Positions 32,280 to 35,594 of a stretch of DNA of 35,594 nt are shown here, piece by piece. Position numbers and translations under genes: made by a program. Position 1 is the first letter of the stretch. Each line of letters starts with the position of its first letter. Under the pieces are notes generated by a model. That model saw only the letters and a list, made by a program, of their open reading frames with translations. It ran no database searches and had not been told where the DNA came from. Source of the stretch: Bdellovibrionales bacterium. GTDB taxonomy: Bacteria > Bdellovibrionota > Bdellovibrionia > Bdellovibrionales > UBA1609. The DNA is taken from positions 1-35,594 of the forward strand of contig SKLV01000098.1 in the NCBI GenBank assembly GCA_007121385.1, in the 5' to 3' direction.

Positions 32280-33179
32280 ATGCATCGCCGCCGCAAAGGA
32301 AAGTTCTTCACTTTCACAATCACTTTCTTCTTTGTTTTCCTGATGCCTTGGAAGTTGGGACAGCAAGAGTGGGTGGAGGTGGAGCTGGCTCTTCAGCCGG
32401 AGTATCAAGCCGGCACCGCTCTGCTTATCCCCTTTCCCCCATCCGACCAAGGGGTGCAGAGCTTACAGCTGCAGGGCCGCTCTCTGCTGCGGCTCGATGA
32501 CAAACAAACTTGGTTTGGTGTGATTGGCCTCTATGGTGGGGGGCAAACCCTGCTCCACGGCCGGGTGGACCAAGGACGACCTGGATTCAGCACCTACTTC
32601 CGGCGAAGTTTAAAGGTTTTGGTGAGGCCCTTGGGTGAAGCTCGTCGACTCAATGTTCCCCCAGAGGTTTGGGCTCGGGTGGACGACAGACACGAAGAAC
32701 AAAAGCGCCTCGAGAGAGAGATCATGCAGGAGGTGTTGAGGGGAGATCAGTGGGGTCCTCTGATGAGGGGCTGCTGGAAAAGACCGGTGAACTCCATCAT
32801 GACTTCCCCCTTTGGCTCTCCTCGCAGTCTGCCCGATGGCCGAAGATACTATCATGTGGGCGTGGACTTAAGGGCCCGCACGGGCACTCCCATCTATTCC
32901 CCTGGCCCTGGAGTCGTGGCCTGGGCCGGACATATGATTGTGCCGGGCAATGTGGTGGTCTTGGCCCATGGAGATGGCCTCTTCTCCCGCTATATGCACT
33001 TGAGCCGCATTGATGTGGAAATGGGTCAAAAAGTGAGCACCGGAGATCAGTTGGGCTTAGCCGGAGCCACTGGCCGAGTTACGGCTCCCCATCTGCACTG
33101 GGAGGTTCTGTGGAGAGAAAATCACGCAGACCCTCTGCAGTTTCTTCAAGTCTGGGAACAGATTTGTCATCCAAAGTGA
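32280..33179 (+). CDS. M23/LytM-family metallopeptidase
   Basis: 299 residues, with AGAGG seven bases before the ATG. A basic start and hydrophobic segment (FFTFTITFFFVFLMPW) make it exported or anchored. The peptidase domain is at about 165-290. Its zinc site is complete: HVGVD with His192 and Asp196, YMHL with His240, and HLHWE with His271 and His273. This predicts an active endopeptidase cutting peptidoglycan cross-links. It lies 21 bases after mlaD, so it may share that transcript. Its last 101 bases overlap, antisense, the 3' end of the DUF721/DciA-like gene, including the codons for His271 and His273. Confidence 0.92.
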   Translation: MHRRRKGKFFTFTITFFFVFLMPWKLGQQEWVEVELALQPEYQAGTALLIPFPPSDQGVQSLQLQGRSLLRLDDKQTWFGVIGLYGGGQTLLHGRVDQGRPGFSTYFRRSLKVLVRPLGEARRLNVPPEVWARVDDRHEEQKRLEREIMQEVLRGDQWGPLMRGCWKRPVNSIMTSPFGSPRSLPDGRRYYHVGVDLRARTGTPIYSPGPGVVAWAGHMIVPGNVVVLAHGDGLFSRYMHLSRIDVEMGQKVSTGDQLGLAGATGRVTAPHLHWEVLWRENHADPLQFLQVWEQICHPK

Positions 33180-33513
33180 GGCTGATGCGGTGGACGTATT
33201 TTTGACCCAAGTAGCGGTTGACGGCCTCGGTGATCTGCCGACGCAAATAGAGCATCTCTTGCAACTGCACTGAGTTCTCCACCCAGATCACCAAAGCCCC
33301 GCGGTCGTAGCCCACCGGTCGACTGTGTCGGGCCACCGTCTCCCCCACCACCTGGGGCCAAAAACGCCACAGCCGCCAGCGAATAAACTGATGGGAGAGG
33401 GGGGACTTGCCATTTCCAAAAACGGCCTGTAGGACATGGGGCAAAGATTGAAGGTTTGACTGCCGCGGTTTGGGCGGTTTTTTAGGTCCATCCATGGTTT
33501 TAAGAGGTAGCAT
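33079..33513 (-). CDS. DUF721/DciA-like protein
   Basis: 144 residues from the ATG at 33513, chosen because GAGGG lies eight bases upstream; ATG codons at 33519 and 33495 are alternatives. The domain is recognisable from FIRWRLWRFWPQVVGETVARHSRPVGYDRGALVIWVENSVQLQEM (by parts W-FWPQVVG, H-RPV, L-IWVENS-Q-QE) and continues LRRQITEAVNRYLG. DUF721 proteins include DciA, the ancestral loader of the replicative helicase DnaB; this role is possible but not shown here. The start interlocks with trmFO in one CATG, and the end overlaps the M23 peptidase gene by 101 bases. Confidence 0.78.
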   Translation of the reverse strand: MLPLKTMDGPKKPPKPRQSNLQSLPHVLQAVFGNGKSPLSHQFIRWRLWRFWPQVVGETVARHSRPVGYDRGALVIWVENSVQLQEMLYLRRQITEAVNRYLGQKYVHRISLTLDDKSVPRLEETAEGLRDFLSTEPPSADGEP

Positions 33514-34927
33514 GTCCATTCCCTCACCGACAATTCATATCGTGGGCGCAGGCCTGGCGGGCTCGGAGTGCGCTCTGCAGCTGGCTGATATGGGTTTTCA
33601 AGTGGTGCTTTTTGAGATGCGTCAAGCTCAGGTCATGACTCCCGCCCACAAAACCCAAGACTTTGCCGAGCTGGTCTGCTCCAACTCCTTTGGCAGCCAA
33701 ACCGACTACTCCGCCCCCGGCCAGCTGAAGTGGGAGGCCGAGCAGCTGGGCAGCTTTATCCTGAAGGCCGCCCGAGACCACAGTGTTCCCGCCGGCATGG
33801 CCCTGGCTGTGGACCGGGAGCGCTTTTCAGCCCGGATCACTGAGGCGGTGAAAAACCACCCCCGCATCGAGCTGCGCAGTGAAGTGGTTCAGTCTTTAGA
33901 AGACCTTCCTCGCCCGGCAGTCATTGCCACAGGCCCCCTGACCCATGACTCTTTAGCCGAGTCCATGCGTCGCCACTTTGACCAGGAGTTTTTGTACTTT
34001 TTTGATGCCATTGCCCCCATTGTGGATGCGGATAGCATCAACCCTCAGGTGGCCTGGAAGGCCAACCGCTACAATCGCAGCTCAGAGGCAGAGGCTGTGG
34101 AGAGCGAGTCTGGGGATGCCACTCCTGCCCCAGACAGTGAGTTGAACTCCTCTGGAGATTATTGGAACTGCCCCTTGGACAAAGAGCAGTACTACCGGCT
34201 GGTGGAAGAGATTAAGGGAGCGCGCAAAATTGAGCCCAAGGAGTTTGAGACCACTCCCTACTTTCAAGGCTGTATGCCCATTGAGGCCATTGTGGACCGA
34301 GGGGATGAGACCTTGCGCTTTGGCCCCCTCTCGCCCAAAGGGCTATCTAACCCCCACACTGGGCACAAGGCCTATGCCGTCGTTCAATTGCGACAGGACA
34401 ACAAAGAGGGCACAGCCTACAATATGGTGGGCTTTCAAACCCGCATGGCCTATGGGGAGCAGACCCGGGTGTTTCGCCTGATCCCGGGCCTGGAGCAGGC
34501 CGAGTTCCTTAAACTGGGCAGTATTCACCGCAATCTCTACATTCACAGCCCCAAAAAGCTCACTCCCACTTTGAGCAGTCGCAAGGACGAATGGCTATTT
34601 TTTGCCGGACAAATCACTGGGGTGGAGGGCTACTTTGAATCCACCTGCACCGGTCTCCTGGTGGCTCACTTTTTGGCCCAAAAGCTGCGCGGCCAAGAGG
34701 TCTCCTTGCCCCCGCGGGCCTCGGCCTTGGGCTCACTGCTCAACGCCATCACCGAGGACAACGAGCTCTTTCAGCCCACCAATATCAACTTTGGCCTTTT
34801 CCCCAAGCCCCCCGGCTTTGAAAAGATCCGCGGCCATAAACAAAAAGAAGCCAAAAAGGCCGCCCAACTGGAGCTGGCCAAGCAGAGCCTGCTGGATTTT
34901 AGCCAGAGAATTCCCGTCTCACTTTGA
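33512..34927 (+). CDS. trmFO: FAD/folate-dependent tRNA (uracil-54-C5)-methyltransferase TrmFO
   Basis: 471 residues from the ATG at 33512, which has AAGAGG five bases upstream; the frame is open 14 codons further. TrmFO makes m5U54 in the T loop of tRNAs using methylene-tetrahydrofolate. Seen: dinucleotide-binding GAGLAGSE at 12-19, the substrate and Cys region ELVCSNSFGS with Cys56, and FQGCMPIEAI with Cys254. The phrases TLRFGPLSPKGL, YNMVGFQTRM, FAGQITGVEGYFES and NINFGLFP are all typical. An unusual acidic, Ser-rich insert of about 25 residues lies at 189-215, just before DYWNCPLDKEQY. The gene is divergent from the DUF721 gene. Confidence 0.95.
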   Translation: MSIPSPTIHIVGAGLAGSECALQLADMGFQVVLFEMRQAQVMTPAHKTQDFAELVCSNSFGSQTDYSAPGQLKWEAEQLGSFILKAARDHSVPAGMALAVDRERFSARITEAVKNHPRIELRSEVVQSLEDLPRPAVIATGPLTHDSLAESMRRHFDQEFLYFFDAIAPIVDADSINPQVAWKANRYNRSSEAEAVESESGDATPAPDSELNSSGDYWNCPLDKEQYYRLVEEIKGARKIEPKEFETTPYFQGCMPIEAIVDRGDETLRFGPLSPKGLSNPHTGHKAYAVVQLRQDNKEGTAYNMVGFQTRMAYGEQTRVFRLIPGLEQAEFLKLGSIHRNLYIHSPKKLTPTLSSRKDEWLFFAGQITGVEGYFESTCTGLLVAHFLAQKLRGQEVSLPPRASALGSLLNAITEDNELFQPTNINFGLFPKPPGFEKIRGHKQKEAKKAAQLELAKQSLLDFSQRIPVSL

Positions 34928-34981
34928 GACAGGTTTCAGTTTTTTGTTTTGAAATAAGTCAAGGCGATTCAAAATGGAACT

Positions 34982-35508
34982 ATGAGAAATCTATCTCTTT
35001 TAATTGTTTTAAGCTTCACTTTGGCAGGCTGCCTAAAAAATAAGGATGATTCAACAGATCCAGAGTTGGAGGCAAGGGCTTGCCGGGGTATATACTTATT
35101 TTCCAGCTTGAAGGTACATATTCGATCTGCAGACCCTCTGCCTCCCAACTTGTCCTTGGCTGTGGAGGAGGACCTCCTCTATGTTGACGAGTGCCCCAAC
35201 CCAAACTCTAACGAAGCCTGGGGAGGTATTGAAACCAACTCAGACCGCAATGAGATCAGCTTCAGTTTCACCATAAATGAATACTTGCTTGAATTTTGGA
35301 TCCTCATTTTTCAGATGATTTATATGAAACTCAATTCAGCCCAGTATCACTAAGGCTCTTCAGCCGACCTGAATGCGGCCAGGACCCGGAACTGCTTTAT
35401 GAGATAGATCAACAAGAGGTCACCTGGGAGCCTGTTTTTACCAATGACAGAGAGTGCGGGCCCCCCATATTTTCTGGAAGCTCCGAAGTCCTATTGGAAT
35501 CATTTTAG
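34982..35508 (+). pseudogene. Lipoprotein gene with apparent 1-nt frameshift
   Basis: The first frame (34982-35353) starts with a clear lipoprotein signal (MRNLSLLIVLSFTLAGC, Cys17) and continues with a Cys-containing domain up to about residue 105. It then turns into a hydrophobic tail that looks out of frame (FWILIFQMIYMKL). The next frame, from about 35296 to 35508, gives a natural-looking continuation (LDPHFSDDLYETQF, RPECGQDPEL, NDRECGPPIFSG). One extra T in the run TTTT at 35294-35297 would join them into a single protein of about 175 residues. No family recognised. It could be a decayed gene, a sequencing error or a slippage site. Confidence 0.6.
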
Positions 35509-35519
35509 ATTCGAGGACA

Positions 35520-35549
35520 GGCAGCGGAACACCCCCTGTTCCGACTGCC
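35520..35549 (+). terminator. Hairpin after the frameshifted lipoprotein gene
   Basis: GGCAG-C-GGAACA (35520-35531) pairs with TGTTCC-GA-CTGCC (35537-35549) around a run of C. No T-run follows, so it may be a Rho-assisted terminator or only a stable 3' hairpin. Confidence 0.4.
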
Positions 35550-35594
35550 CATTTCAAGACTTATCACTTTTATGCCCTAGTTATTAAAAATAGA

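Overview
The window looks like chromosomal DNA of a predatory or delta-like Gram-negative bacterium of the Bdellovibrionota (Bdellovibrio/Oligoflexia type). That placement is an inference. It rests on the joint presence of a long signal-peptide protein with tail-fibre-like repeats, a sigma-54-driven flagellar cluster headed by a large TPR protein and a receiver-less enhancer-binding protein, TolB-like lipoproteins, PcnB-type nucleotidyltransferase, TrmFO and an Mla-type lipid transporter. Coding density is very high: no gap over 300 bases lacks a gene, and many neighbours overlap by 1-14 nt. No tRNA, rRNA, CRISPR array, transposase or integrase was seen.

Layout. 1-3440 (minus): a lipoprotein followed by a >936-residue secreted repeat protein that runs off the left edge, behind a sigma-28-like element. 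3473-5029 (minus): an arginase/agmatinase-family enzyme and a small secreted protein. 5089-7762 (plus): mutY, a TolB-like lipoprotein and a secreted/anchored protein of unknown role. 7800-10386 (minus): a DEAD-box RNA helicase with a long Arg/Gly-rich tail, and an alpha/beta hydrolase. 10406-13491 (plus): pcnB, tatA, an HU-type protein and pfkA, separated by clear hairpin terminators.

13537-29128 (minus) is one large flagellar transcription unit. In transcription order it holds a TPR protein, a sigma-54 activator, flgB, flgC, fliE, fliF, fliG, fliH, fliI, fliJ, a MotE-like protein, fliK, flgD, a TIGR02530-type flagellar operon protein and flgE. It encodes the proximal rod, the MS ring and rotor, the export ATPase complex, hook-length control and the hook. 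A well-matched sigma-54 promoter (29156-29173) stands in front of it, with candidate upstream activator sites at 29267-29319. The activator is encoded in the operon it would switch on.

29398-33179 (plus): a lipoprotein translationally coupled to mlaE, then mlaF, mlaD and a LytM/M23 peptidase; this looks like an envelope lipid-transport and cell-wall module. 33079-33513 (minus) is a DUF721/DciA-like gene. It starts head-to-head with trmFO (33512-34927, plus): the two ATG codons share one CATG. The window closes with a lipoprotein gene that appears broken by a 1-nt frameshift (34982-35508).

The most interesting items are the self-contained sigma-54 circuit with a receiver-less activator and a large unexplained TPR protein; the CATG-interlocked divergent starts; the structured flgE leader; the terminator lying in the pfkA leader; and the lipoprotein/fibre pair under a possible flagellar sigma factor.
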